A stretch of DNA of 50,439 nucleotides from Brevundimonas sp. UBA7664 (GCF_002483305.1 NZ_DLHQ01000046.1:1-50439); one strand, 5' to 3'. Shown: positions 1 through 6,982, counted from the stretch's first letter. Made by a program: numbers and translations. Notes: generated from the sequence alone by a model not told the origin.

Positions 1-88
1 CAAAGCGTAGCTCACTTTCGTGTCGACCGCTCTCGGTGAAGGGCGTGCCCGCGGGACCAGCGCGTTGCGCTTTGGTTGCGCCGAGAAG
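1..88. other. Left-edge segment before the first repeat
   Basis: I see no complete gene here. A short plus-strand frame starting at base 1 ends in TGA at 37-39 and could be the last twelve codons of a gene lying to the left, but nothing identifies it. The segment ends at the first 49-bp palindrome, so it may be the tail of one more repeat-bracketed unit of the array that continues to about 2,590. Confidence 0.3.
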
Positions 89-137
89 GTCCGCTTTCCA
101 CCCTCAGGCGAGGGTCCGCTCCCGACCCAAAGCGGAC
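89..137. repeat. 49-bp palindromic repeat, copy 1
   Basis: The outer arms GTCCGC (89-94) and GCGGAC (132-137) are perfect complements. An inner arm pair, GGGTC and GACCC, makes a second hairpin. It has the same length and layout as the five other full-length copies downstream. The right arm is followed by GTTGG. In one frame it translates to a SAFHPQA...SRPKADV-type peptide, a signature recognisable from spurious alphaproteobacterial protein annotations made by such repeats. Confidence 0.85.
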
Positions 138-164
138 GTTGGTTTGGTGCCGCCGCTGGCCCGG

Positions 165-494
165 TCAGTAAATGGGCAGCCCCTCGGTCGTAGTTTCCTT
201 CCGCGCGTAAACCCAGAGAGGTAGCGCGTCGGATCGCAGGTCGCCCGGATAGTCGAGCCGCACTATCTCTTCGGTTAGGGTCCACGGCGATGGAAAGCCC
301 GCGACGACTTCCGTTCCGACTATCCTCGCGCTTTCCTTATCATCCTCGCTGATGGGGCCGTCGAACACGAACCGGACATTGACGGTCGTTCCGCTCCAGC
401 CGCATGTCATGGCACGCAGGCTTGGTGGCACCGCGAAAAGCAATCCGCGCTGAGCAAAGATGAGGATGTTGAGACGAATGTCCGCGTCGGTCAT
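165..494 (-). CDS. Hypothetical protein, array unit 1
   Basis: I do not recognise this 109-residue protein. It looks soluble, without signal peptide or membrane segment, and has an acidic mid-region around residues 49-56. Residues of about 16-70 follow a pattern (LL, then A, P, R, T, G, then a V-rich strand FVF, then an acid-rich stretch and VGTE) that can be aligned by eye with the protein at 1014-1334, so the two are probably remote paralogues. It sits alone between repeat copies 1 and 2 and is read right to left, opposite to the next gene. The ATG at 494 has no strong ribosome-binding site. Small lone genes like this can be immunity-like or simply orphan genes; neither can be decided from sequence alone. 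Confidence 0.65.
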   Translation of the reverse strand: MTDADIRLNILIFAQRGLLFAVPPSLRAMTCGWSGTTVNVRFVFDGPISEDDKESARIVGTEVVAGFPSPWTLTEEIVRLDYPGDLRSDALPLWVYARKETTTEGLPIY

Positions 495-517
495 CGTGCC
501 AGACTACATCTCCGAAT

Positions 518-566
518 GTCCGCTTCCCACCCGCAGGCGATAGTCGGCTTCCGACCCATTGCGGAC
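518..566. repeat. 49-bp palindromic repeat, copy 2
   Basis: Outer arms GTCCGC (518-523) and GCGGAC (561-566) are perfect. The inner hairpin GTCGG-CTT-CCGAC is intact. The right arm runs on into GTTGG as in copy 1. The element is exactly 49 bp and separates the minus-strand gene at 165-494 from the plus-strand gene at 617. Confidence 0.9.
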
Positions 567-616
567 GTTGGAACGCCTGTTTACCAGTCGCCGATCAGAA
601 ATGCGGAACGGCCTGT

Positions 617-889
617 ATGTCATCTCGCACGCGGTCGTTGGCAGGCTATGCATTGGTGGTCGCTTCGATCGGCATCTTCTTCTGGTGGGGCTATCAGTTC
701 GACACGTGGGGGAGGCGATTCAGCCCGGATCCCGCGTTCCTTGGCCTTGTGACCTGGTTCGTGATTGGCGCCTTCGGCGCAGGATACGCCGCCGGCGGCG
801 TTCGAACGGGCCTCAGGTGGGGCGGGCTTGTGCTCGCACTGCTCGCTGCTGCACTGGGCGTTGGAGTGTTGAGCGGGAACTACCGCTAA
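617..889 (+). CDS. Small three-helix membrane protein, array unit 2
   Basis: This 90-residue protein is not a family I recognise. Three hydrophobic stretches (about residues 8-26, 41-60 and 67-86) predict a small inner-membrane protein. A short, charged and aromatic loop (WGRRFSPDP) lies between the first two. The ATG at 617 leaves a compact protein beginning MSSRTR, with positive residues before helix 1. It is the only gene between repeat copies 2 and 3. Small membrane proteins of this kind occur among immunity and toxin-antitoxin genes, but there is no partner here that would support that role. Confidence 0.6.
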   Translation: MSSRTRSLAGYALVVASIGIFFWWGYQFDTWGRRFSPDPAFLGLVTWFVIGAFGAGYAAGGVRTGLRWGGLVLALLAAALGVGVLSGNYR

Positions 890-938
890 CCACCCCGCGC
901 CGACGTCCCGTGCGCCCGCTTTTGGCCTAGTCAGCAAC

Positions 939-987
939 GTCCGCTTTCCGGCCTGATGCTGAGGGCCGAAGCCGACCCATTGCGGAC
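939..987. repeat. 49-bp palindromic repeat, copy 3
   Basis: Outer arms GTCCGC (939-944) and GCGGAC (982-987) are perfect, and flanking CAAC and GTTG extend the pairing to ten bases, the longest outer stem of the set. The inner part (GGGCCGAAGCCGACCC) has drifted from the other copies. Length is again exactly 49 bp. Confidence 0.9.
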
Positions 988-1013
988 GTTGAGAGCGCAG
1001 CTAATCTGCCGCT

Positions 1014-1334
1014 ATGCCAATGACGCCCAGCACTGCCGAATGGAACTTCCAGTGTGTCGCCGTCATGCAAGCCCTGCTTGGTGCGATCTCGCCGAACTTC
1101 CGTCGCGTTACACTCGACTGCGACGGCGACCAATGGATCATTAGCTTCGTCCTTGAACATGAAGACGCGCAGGACCGCGAAGAGATCGAGGACTTTGTGG
1201 GCGAGTGGGAAGCTCTGCAAAGCGGGCCGGTGCCTGCTGCAGTCCACACATGGATTGATCCCGGCGTATTGCCAATGAGGTCTGGGCAGATGCGAACGAT
1301 CTTCAGGCGGCGTGAACCGGCATCTCACGGATAG
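1014..1334 (+). CDS. Hypothetical protein, paralogue of array unit 1
   Basis: This 106-residue soluble protein has no recognised domain. Residues of about 19-70 share a spaced pattern with the protein at 165-494: LL.A..P..R..T, a glycine, a hydrophobic strand ending in FV, then an acidic segment with a D-E pair and VGEWE aligning to VGTEV. Both end in a short basic motif containing RRE or RKE. It is read in the opposite direction to its paralogue and lies alone between repeat copies 3 and 4. Start codons at 1014 or 1020 are both possible; 1014 is used here. The pair suggests duplication and divergence within the array or independent capture of relatives. Confidence 0.65.
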   Translation: MPMTPSTAEWNFQCVAVMQALLGAISPNFRRVTLDCDGDQWIISFVLEHEDAQDREEIEDFVGEWEALQSGPVPAAVHTWIDPGVLPMRSGQMRTIFRRREPASHG

Positions 1335-1363
1335 TGCGCTCAATTCGCCTAAGGGTGGCTAAC

Positions 1364-1412
1364 GTCCGCTAACCACCCGGAGGCGACGGTCGGCTACCGA
1401 CCCTAAGCGGCC
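1364..1412. repeat. 49-bp palindromic repeat, copy 4
   Basis: The left arm GTCCGC (1364-1369) is intact; the right arm has changed to GCGGCC (1407-1412). The inner hairpin GGTCGG-CTA-CCGACC is the best in the set, with six base pairs. The TAG stop of the ankyrin gene (1403-1405, minus strand) lies inside this repeat, so the coding sequence ends in repeat DNA. Confidence 0.85.
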
Positions 1413-1885
1413 CCCGCCCTGTCCAATAGGTTTGCGACGTCGTCATGGCCGCCGTGTCGAGCGTAGTCCGCCGCTTGGAATGATCCGCAAGCAATACTCG
1501 GGTCCGCACCCTTCTGAAGAAGACGGGTTACGACCTCGGCATTGCCGTCTCGCGCGGCGACCATGAGAGGCGTCACGCCGTCGGCAACGCCATTTACGTT
1601 TGCACCGCACTCCAGCAGGACCTCGATCAGGTCCTGCGCGTCAACTTGAACTGCCCAGATGAGGCAACTGCTGTCGCCAGCCGCCGTGATGGCGTCTGGG
1701 TCTGCACCCGCAGAGAGGAGGGCCGCCACTACTGGACCTTGCTGCCCCACCGCTCCTCTCAGGCAACTCCAGAGAAGCGGCGTGAAGCCCCGATCATCTC
1801 GCTCGTCGGGCTTGGCACCGCTCGCCAGTAGAGCCTGCACGGTTTTCAGGTCGGCGTCATAGGCGGCGGCGTGAAGATCGCTCAT
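1403..1885 (-). CDS. Ankyrin-repeat protein
   Basis: A 160-residue protein built almost wholly of ankyrin repeats: about five units, with typical phrases DDRGFTPLLW, VVAALLSAGADPDA, IEVLLECGANVNG, GVTPLMVAARDGNAEVVTRLLQKGADPS and DYARHGGHDDVANLL. Ankyrin arrays bind other proteins, so a binding or inhibitory role is more likely than catalysis. No signal peptide is seen. The ATG at 1885 (MSDLHAAAYDAD) is preferred over an upstream start that would run into repeat copy 5. The stop codon lies inside repeat copy 4, so the gene fills its repeat-bounded unit. It is read opposite to its right neighbour. Confidence 0.85.
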   Translation of the reverse strand: MSDLHAAAYDADLKTVQALLASGAKPDERDDRGFTPLLWSCLRGAVGQQGPVVAALLSAGADPDAITAAGDSSCLIWAVQVDAQDLIEVLLECGANVNGVADGVTPLMVAARDGNAEVVTRLLQKGADPSIACGSFQAADYARHGGHDDVANLLDRAGAA

Positions 1886-1908
1886 GTCATCCAAATGCCC
1901 GATGGAGT

Positions 1909-1957
1909 GTCCGCTTTCCACTCTCAAGCCACGGTCGGCTCTCGACCCATAGGAGAC
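1909..1957. repeat. 49-bp palindromic repeat, copy 5
   Basis: Left arm GTCCGC (1909-1914) intact; right arm degenerate (GGAGAC, 1952-1957). The inner hairpin GGTCGG...CGACC is still present. Same 49-bp spacing as the others, placed just upstream of the ankyrin gene start. Confidence 0.8.
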
Positions 1958-1984
1958 TGTGCATCGTCAGGCTACGGTAAAGCT

Positions 1985-2209
1985 ATGACTTGGCCTATCC
2001 TGTTTCCGTTGGCCCCCGCGCCTTGGCTGTTTCTACAGATAGGGGCGACGGTGATTTGGGGCGTTTGGGTCGGCCTCCTGATCCGGCGACATGGGCGTCG
2101 CGGTCTATTTGCCCTTCTATCAGCCCCGCTCCTGTGGCTGGCGTGGTGGCTCATCGTATTCGCTGGTTATGTCAAAGGATGCGCGGACTTGGGAGGGGCG
2201 GGGTGCTGA
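1985..2209 (+). CDS. Small membrane protein, array unit 5
   Basis: A 74-residue protein from ATG 1985, not assignable to a family. Two hydrophobic helices (about residues 12-30 and 38-60) flank a basic loop RRHGRRG, typical of a small two-pass inner-membrane protein. Its TGA at 2207-2209 directly abuts repeat copy 6 (starting 2210), so gene and repeat are packed without spacer. It is the only gene between copies 5 and 6. Confidence 0.55.
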   Translation: MTWPILFPLAPAPWLFLQIGATVIWGVWVGLLIRRHGRRGLFALLSAPLLWLAWWLIVFAGYVKGCADLGGAGC

Positions 2210-2258
2210 GTCTGCTTTCCACCCTCAGGCGACTGTCCAGTTCCGACCCATAGCGGTC
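2210..2258. repeat. 49-bp palindromic repeat, copy 6
   Basis: Arms GTCTGC (2210-2215) and GCGGTC (2253-2258) each carry one change from the consensus. The middle section (GGCGACTGTCCAGTTCCGACCC) has partly lost the inner hairpin. Length 49 bp is kept. Confidence 0.8.
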
Positions 2259-2303
2259 CCAAGCGTCTCCTGTCAGATTGGCTTTATGAGCGGAGGCGTT
2301 GTC

Positions 2304-2510
2304 ATGCGAAGGTCTGACTGGCTTATCGTCGCGGGTCTTGCTCTCGCTGCCATCGGATACTGGCTGACCACGCTTGGAACCCAATCCTACAGGTGGGCAC
2401 CGTACTGGGTCTGGGCCTGGGCCCAACAGCGACCAACGCTGGTAGTGATAGGGGCGGTCTTGGTGCTGATTGGTGCCTATCGCCGGCTCCGGTTCTCTCG
2501 ACAACGGTGA
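2304..2510 (+). CDS. Small two-helix membrane protein, array unit 6
   Basis: A 68-residue protein with hydrophobic helices at about residues 5-21 and 45-57, a tryptophan/tyrosine-rich loop between them (YRWAPYWVWAWAQ) and a very basic tail (YRRLRFSRQR). The ATG at 2304 is chosen because GGAGG lies at 2292-2296 with a 7-nt spacer; an in-frame ATG at 2286 has no such site. It occupies the unit between repeat copies 6 and 7. No family recognised. Confidence 0.6.
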   Translation: MRRSDWLIVAGLALAAIGYWLTTLGTQSYRWAPYWVWAWAQQRPTLVVIGAVLVLIGAYRRLRFSRQR

Positions 2511-2540
2511 AACCCGGACTCCGACCGCGTAGCTCTTGAT

Positions 2541-2564
2541 GTCCGCTTCCCCCCCATAGCGGAC
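2541..2564. repeat. Deleted copy of the palindromic repeat, copy 7
   Basis: Both outer arms are perfect (GTCCGC 2541-2546, GCGGAC 2559-2564), but the 25 bases of the inner hairpin are missing, leaving 24 bp. A further fragment resembling the left arm (ATCCGCTTTCGTCCC) follows at 2574-2588, ending at the stop of the symporter gene. This marks the right border of the array. Confidence 0.75.
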
Positions 2565-2587
2565 CTCCGCAACATCCGCTTTCGTCC

Positions 2588-3877
2588 CTAGATCCCCGAC
2601 GCCGCCTCCGGGTCCGCGTCCTTCCCCTCGACGATCCGCGCCGCCGCCAGGTCGGCGGTGACATTGCCGATGGTGCGGAAGATGTCGGGGATGACCTCGA
2701 CCGCCAGCAGCAGGGGCAGGACCTCGATCGGCACCCCCATGGCGAGGCAGATCGGGGCGATGGAGACGAAGAAGCTGATCTGGCCCGGCAGGCCGACCGA
2801 GCCGATGGAGATGGCGATGGCGGTCAGACCGCCGGCGATCCAGGCGGCGGGGCCGAGGTCGACGCCGTGCAGGTGGGCGACATAGATGACCACGGCCAGG
2901 TTGGCGACGGGGCTGGTGATGCGGAACACCGCCACCGCCAGCGGCAGGACCAGACCCGCCGTCGGGGTCGAGACGCCGAGCGCGAGACGGGCCTGTTCGA
3001 CCATGGCCGGCAGGCTGGCCAGGGACGACTGGGTCGAGAAGGCCACCACCTGCGCCGGAATGATGCCCTGGGCGAAACGGGCCAGGCCGATGCGGCCCCA
3101 GGGCACGACGACGGCGTAGATCAGCACGATCAGGCCGACCTGGGCGAGAACGACCAGGGCGACGTAGTGGCCCAGGGTGCCCAGGGCGCCGATGCCGGCG
3201 TTCAGCCCCACCCCCATCGACAGGGCGAAGACGCCGACGGGGGCCGCCAGCAGCACCCAGTGGACGATGGTGATCATGGTCTCGGACACGGCCTCGAAGA
3301 AGCCCACCAGCGGCGCGCGGCGGGCGGCGGCGAGCCGGCTGACGGCGAAACCGAAGGCGATGGCGAAGACCACGATGCCGAGGATGTTGTCCTCGACGGC
3401 GGCGCGCACCGGATTGGCGGGGGCCAGATTGGCGAGGAAGGCCGCGATGCCGCCTCCGGCCGCGCTCTCGCGCACCACCGCGGCGTCGGGCGCTCCGGCC
3501 AGCAGGGCGGCGGCTCCGGTCGGATCGATCGGCCACAGCAGATGTAGGGCCTCGTTGGCGAAGATGGCGTAGACGGTCGAACCCAGCAGCAGGACGGCGA
3601 AGACCATCAGCGCCTTCAGCGCCAGCCGGCCGGTCGCCGCCGCGTCGGCGATCGAGGCGATGCCGGTGACCAGCAGGCTGAAGACCAGCGGGATGATGGT
3701 CATCTTCAGGGCGTTGAGCCACAGGGTCCCGACGGCGCCGATCAGGTCGGCGGTTCCCGCCCCGCCCGGCAGGCCCCAGGCCTGGGCCGCGGCCCCGGCG
3801 AACAGGCCGGCGAGCAGGGCGACAAGCACCCACAGGCTGAGGGACATCAGGGCGGAACGAAGTCGGGAGGCGGCCAT
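2588..3877 (-). CDS. Dicarboxylate/amino acid:cation symporter (DAACS family)
   Basis: A 429-residue inner-membrane carrier of the GltP/DctA type, which couples uptake of C4-dicarboxylates or acidic amino acids to H+ or Na+. Support: eight or more hydrophobic segments from residue 12 on; a serine-rich re-entrant loop (STQSSLASLP) in the second half; a conserved late helix with PDIFRTIGNVTAD, matching the family's DxxRTxxNVxGD substrate-binding motif; and length as expected. The motif has T-A-D where many members have x-G-D. The substrate cannot be fixed from sequence. It is a single gene; its stop borders the repeat array at the left, and it is divergent from the gene at 4004. Confidence 0.88.
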   Translation of the reverse strand: MAASRLRSALMSLSLWVLVALLAGLFAGAAAQAWGLPGGAGTADLIGAVGTLWLNALKMTIIPLVFSLLVTGIASIADAAATGRLALKALMVFAVLLLGSTVYAIFANEALHLLWPIDPTGAAALLAGAPDAAVVRESAAGGGIAAFLANLAPANPVRAAVEDNILGIVVFAIAFGFAVSRLAAARRAPLVGFFEAVSETMITIVHWVLLAAPVGVFALSMGVGLNAGIGALGTLGHYVALVVLAQVGLIVLIYAVVVPWGRIGLARFAQGIIPAQVVAFSTQSSLASLPAMVEQARLALGVSTPTAGLVLPLAVAVFRITSPVANLAVVIYVAHLHGVDLGPAAWIAGGLTAIAISIGSVGLPGQISFFVSIAPICLAMGVPIEVLPLLLAVEVIPDIFRTIGNVTADLAAARIVEGKDADPEAASGI

Positions 3878-4003
3878 CCGGCCAAGCTAGGCGCCGTCGG
3901 GCCGTTTGACCATCCGTCGCGTGCGGCGGCGTGAACGATCCTTAACTCGACCCCGCCGCCACCACGCCGCAAGCTGGGCCATGGGCTGTCGCGGGAGGGG
4001 CGA

Positions 4004-4534
4004 ATGCAACGGATGCGCACGGGTGCGAGCTTCTACGGCCTGGTCTTCATCGCCGGCTTCATCACCTTCGCCCTGCACGAGGGCGGGCACTGGCTGGCGG
4101 CGGTGCTGCTGGGGCATGAGGCCTATTTCGGACTGAACAGCGCCGGCGCGCGGGGCGCGGTCAGCGCCGCCGACCATGCGATCATCTCGGCGGCCGGGCC
4201 GGCGGTGACGGCGGTCCAGGCGCTGGCGGCCCTGTGGCTGGTGCAGGCGCGGGCCAGCGCCGCGGCCTGGGTGTTTCTGTTCCAGGCCGCCTTCATGCGG
4301 TTGATGGCCACCGTGATGACCCTGTTCCTCGCCAATGACGAGGCGCGGATCAGCGAATGGCTGGGTTGGGGGCTGTGGACCCTGCCGGTGATCGTCACCG
4401 TGGCCCTGTTCGGGCTGCTGGCGATCGGCTCCGTCAAGCTGAAGGTGGGCTGGAAGGCGCTGGCCCTGACATGGCTGGTCGCCTCGGTCTCGGTCAGCGC
4501 CGTGATCGGGCTGGACATGCTGATCAAGGGTTGA
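4004..4534 (+). CDS. Small membrane protein with an HExxH zinc-protease-like motif
   Basis: A 176-residue membrane protein with about five hydrophobic segments. HEGGHWLAA at residues 25-33 within the first helix matches the HExxH zinc site of M50/site-2-type peptidases, and ISAAGP follows later. The second M50 signature (N-P-x-x-D-G) is not visible, so catalytic activity is uncertain; it may be a minimal or degenerate M50-like protein. A good ribosome-binding site (GGGAGGGG) precedes the ATG. Its 3' end overlaps mnmH tail to tail by 11 bp. Confidence 0.6.
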   Translation: MQRMRTGASFYGLVFIAGFITFALHEGGHWLAAVLLGHEAYFGLNSAGARGAVSAADHAIISAAGPAVTAVQALAALWLVQARASAAAWVFLFQAAFMRLMATVMTLFLANDEARISEWLGWGLWTLPVIVTVALFGLLAIGSVKLKVGWKALALTWLVASVSVSAVIGLDMLIKG

Positions 4535-5573
4535 GGGCGGCCTCGACCAGGGCCGCGGCCTGCTGCAGCGCGGCTTCGCCGAGCGAGGCGATGCCGACGA
4601 CGGCCCGTTCGGGGCGGCCCCGGCCCTGACCCTCCCGGCGGTAGGCCGGGTCGTAGTGGTGGACGATCAGCTCGGCGGCGAGGGTCTCGACCTCCCCGGC
4701 GGCGGCGAGGGCGCGCCACTCCGCGACCACCTGTTTGCCGATGTGGCGCGGCAGGCGGGTCAGGGCCGTGTCGAGCGCCGACGGGTCGGCGGCGATGGCG
4801 GCGTAGTCGCGCACGGTGCGCGCGGCCCGGACCTCGACCGGGGACTCGAGGCGGATCACCGGCGCGGCGGCCATCGCGGCCCACAGGGACGGCGGGACGA
4901 CGCGGGCGCCGATCCGGCTGCTCTCGGCCTCGACCACGACCGGCCGCACGGGATCGAGCCGCGACAGGGCGTCGTGCAGCCGGCTCTCGAAGGCCTTCTG
5001 CGACGGCTGGCCGCCGGGCATGGCCCCGAACAGCGAGCCGCGGTGCGCGGCCAGGGCCTCGAGGTCGAGGGTCTGCACGCCGCGCGCCGCCAGGGCGGTC
5101 AGCAGCGCCGTCTTGCCCGACCCGGTCGGCCCGTCGAGCAGGACGAGGCGATGGGGCACAGGCGCGTCATAGAGGGCGCCGGTCACCTGTCGCCGCCAGG
5201 TCTGGTAGCCGCCCTCCAGCACCGTCACGGGCCAGCCGACCTGGTCCATCACCGTGACCATGGCCCCCGACCGCTGGCCGCCGCGCCAGCAATAGACCAG
5301 CGGCTGGAACGACCCGTCGCGGTCGCCGAGGGCGGCTTCCAGATGCGCCGCGATATTGCGCGCCACCAAGGCCGCGCCGGTGCGGCGGGCGAGGAATTTG
5401 GAGCCCTGGACATATTCCGTCCCCACCGCCGCGCGCTGGGCGTCGTCGAGCACCGGCAGGTTGATCGCGCCGGGGAGGTGGTCGAGGGCGAATTCGGCGG
5501 GGCTGCGCACGTCGATGATGGCGTCGAAGCCGTCGCGGGCGGCGGGCGACAGATCGACGGTGCGGCGGATCAT
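4524..5573 (-). CDS. mnmH: tRNA 2-selenouridine synthase
   Basis: MnmH (SelU/YbbB) replaces sulfur by selenium in 2-thiouridine at the wobble position of tRNAs for Lys, Glu and Gln, using selenophosphate and a geranylated intermediate. Visible features are an N-terminal rhodanese domain (residues 5-130) with catalytic Cys95 in YCWRGGQRS, then a P-loop domain with GPTGSGKT at 148-155. Length (349) is normal. The ATG at 5573 overlaps the selD stop in an ATGA arrangement, so the two are translationally coupled. SelD makes the selenophosphate this enzyme uses. No selA or selB is seen in the window. Confidence 0.95.
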   Translation of the reverse strand: MIRRTVDLSPAARDGFDAIIDVRSPAEFALDHLPGAINLPVLDDAQRAAVGTEYVQGSKFLARRTGAALVARNIAAHLEAALGDRDGSFQPLVYCWRGGQRSGAMVTVMDQVGWPVTVLEGGYQTWRRQVTGALYDAPVPHRLVLLDGPTGSGKTALLTALAARGVQTLDLEALAAHRGSLFGAMPGGQPSQKAFESRLHDALSRLDPVRPVVVEAESSRIGARVVPPSLWAAMAAAPVIRLESPVEVRAARTVRDYAAIAADPSALDTALTRLPRHIGKQVVAEWRALAAAGEVETLAAELIVHHYDPAYRREGQGRGRPERAVVGIASLGEAALQQAAALVEAALNP

Positions 5574-6613
5574 CGGGTGACGCGCACCCGCGGCGGGCCC
5601 TCGACCACCCGGCCCACGACCGGAGCGGCGAAGCCCTCGATCCGGGCCAGGGCCTGCAGGGCCTCCGCCCCGGCCTCGGCCACGGCGATGAGCAGGCCGC
5701 CCGAGGTCTGGGGGTCGGTCAACAGGTCGCGGCGCCAGTCCTCAAGACCGGCGGGCAGATCGACCTCGGCGCCATAGCTGGCCCAGTTGCGGGTCGAGGC
5801 GCCGGTGCGGACGCCGTCCCGCAGCAGATGCTCGACGCCGTGGAGCATCGGGGGATCGGCGGTGATCTCGACGGTCGCCCCCGCCCCCCGCGCCATCTCC
5901 AGCGCATGGCCCAGCAGGCCGAAGCCGGTGACGTCGGTGACCGCGTGCACCCCGGCCCTCCCCGCCAGCTTCGCGCCGAGGGTGTTCAACTGCGTCGTCG
6001 ACGCCTTCAGCGCCGCATAGCCGTCCTTGCCCAGCCGCTCCTGTTTGAAGGCGGCGCTGAGCACGCCGACGCCCAGCCCCTTGGTCAGCAGCAGGACGTC
6101 GCCCGGCCGCGCGCCGCGGTTGGTCAGCACCTGGTCGGGATGCACCAGACCCAGGGCGACCAGGCCGTAGATCGGCTCGACGCTGTCGATCGAATGGCCG
6201 CCGGCCACGGGAATGCCCGCCGCCCGGCAGGCCTCGGCGCCGCCCTGCAGGATCCGCCCGATCGTCTCCGTCGACAGGACGTTCACCGGCATGCCGACGA
6301 GGGCCAGGGCGAAGATCGGCGTCCCGCCCATGGCGTAGACGTCCGACAGGGCGTTGGTCGCCGCGATCTGGCCGAAGTGAAACGGGTCGTCGACCACCGG
6401 CATGAAGAAGTCCGTGGTCGCCACCAGCGCCTGCTGGTCATTGAGCCGCCAGACCGCCGCGTCGTCGCTGGTCTCGGTCCCGACCATCAGGTCGGCGAAG
6501 GGAGCGGTCAACGGCATCCCCTTGAGGATGTCCTGCAACACCGCCGGGGCCAGCTTGCAGCCACAGCCGCCGCCGTGGGCGAGGGAGGTCAGGCGGGGTT
6601 CGGGCGTGGTCAT
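5570..6613 (-). CDS. selD: Selenide, water dikinase (selenophosphate synthetase)
   Basis: SelD makes selenophosphate from selenide and ATP. Starting at ATG 6613 (MTTPEPRL) the protein is 347 residues, the same as the E. coli enzyme, and the active-site motif HGGGCGCK places Cys17 and Lys20 at the E. coli positions; an upstream start would add 23 residues with no family counterpart. The key position is cysteine, not selenocysteine. ATP-binding segments (VGTETSDDAAV, VATTDFFMP, DVTGFGLLGH) are present. It is first gene of a two-gene operon with mnmH, overlapping it by 4 nt. Confidence 0.95.
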   Translation of the reverse strand: MTTPEPRLTSLAHGGGCGCKLAPAVLQDILKGMPLTAPFADLMVGTETSDDAAVWRLNDQQALVATTDFFMPVVDDPFHFGQIAATNALSDVYAMGGTPIFALALVGMPVNVLSTETIGRILQGGAEACRAAGIPVAGGHSIDSVEPIYGLVALGLVHPDQVLTNRGARPGDVLLLTKGLGVGVLSAAFKQERLGKDGYAALKASTTQLNTLGAKLAGRAGVHAVTDVTGFGLLGHALEMARGAGATVEITADPPMLHGVEHLLRDGVRTGASTRNWASYGAEVDLPAGLEDWRRDLLTDPQTSGGLLIAVAEAGAEALQALARIEGFAAPVVGRVVEGPPRVRVTR

Positions 6614-6667
6614 GCGTCGGGATAGGGCCAAAACGCCGCCGAACTCAACAGGCGGGGGCGAGACGGC

Positions 6668-6692
6668 TGAACCGTTCTCCACGCCGGTCGTT
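6668..6692 (+). promoter_or_regulatory. Candidate general-stress (EcfG/SigT-type) promoter
   Basis: TGAAC at 6668-6672, a 16-bp spacer, and CGTT at 6689-6692, ending 23 bp before the ATG at 6716. The established alphaproteobacterial EcfG consensus is GGAAC-N16/17-CGTT; this differs at one base. The same layout recurs before four other genes in the window. Confidence 0.5.
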
Positions 6693-6715
6693 CAGCCGAT
6701 GAACCGGAGACCGCC

Positions 6716-6922
6716 ATGCCCATTCCCAAACTCGCGACCCTGATCGGCGGACTGCTGCTCAGCAAGGGCGGGCGGCGCATGGCCGGGCGCCATGCGGGCA
6801 AGCTGGCCCTGGCCACCCTGGCCTTTCAGTTGTGGGAGCAACGGCAGGCCGCCAAATCCCCGGCCGCCTCTCCGGACCGGGCGAAGCACCCCCGCCGTCG
6901 CTGGAGCGGCCGCCAGGTCTGA
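6716..6922 (+). CDS. Small basic hypothetical protein
   Basis: A 68-residue protein, not recognised. The N-terminal half (residues 1-40) is mildly hydrophobic and glycine/alanine-rich, and the tail is strongly basic (KHPRRRWSGR). GGAG lies 8 nt before the ATG. The gene is single, divergent from selD, and preceded by a stress-type promoter candidate at 6668-6692, suggesting expression under general stress. Confidence 0.6.
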   Translation: MPIPKLATLIGGLLLSKGGRRMAGRHAGKLALATLAFQLWEQRQAAKSPAASPDRAKHPRRRWSGRQV

Positions 6923-6982
6923 ATCCGCTGGACCGACGCTGCGTCAACAACGCTAACTGGGCGGCCCAACGGAGCCGTCGCC

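Noticed and set aside
516..752. Short ORFs whose N-terminus reads through the repeats (SAFHPQA...FRPIADV-type peptides)
   Set aside because: These are translations of the 49-bp palindrome, a known source of spurious small proteins; the frames continue into shadow sequence of the real genes.
89..2564. Integron cassette array with attC sites
   Set aside because: The repeat ends recall AAC...GTT, but the RYYYAAC and GTTRRRY boxes do not fit, gene directions are mixed, and no integrase is in the window. Kept only as an analogy.
89..2564. CRISPR array
   Set aside because: Repeats are imperfect, and the spacings of 252 to 496 bp hold genes; no cas genes.
2172..3833. Long minus-strand frame overlapping the symporter gene
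   Set aside because: Arg/Gly/Pro-rich shadow frame; the symporter frame carries recognisable membrane helices and motifs.
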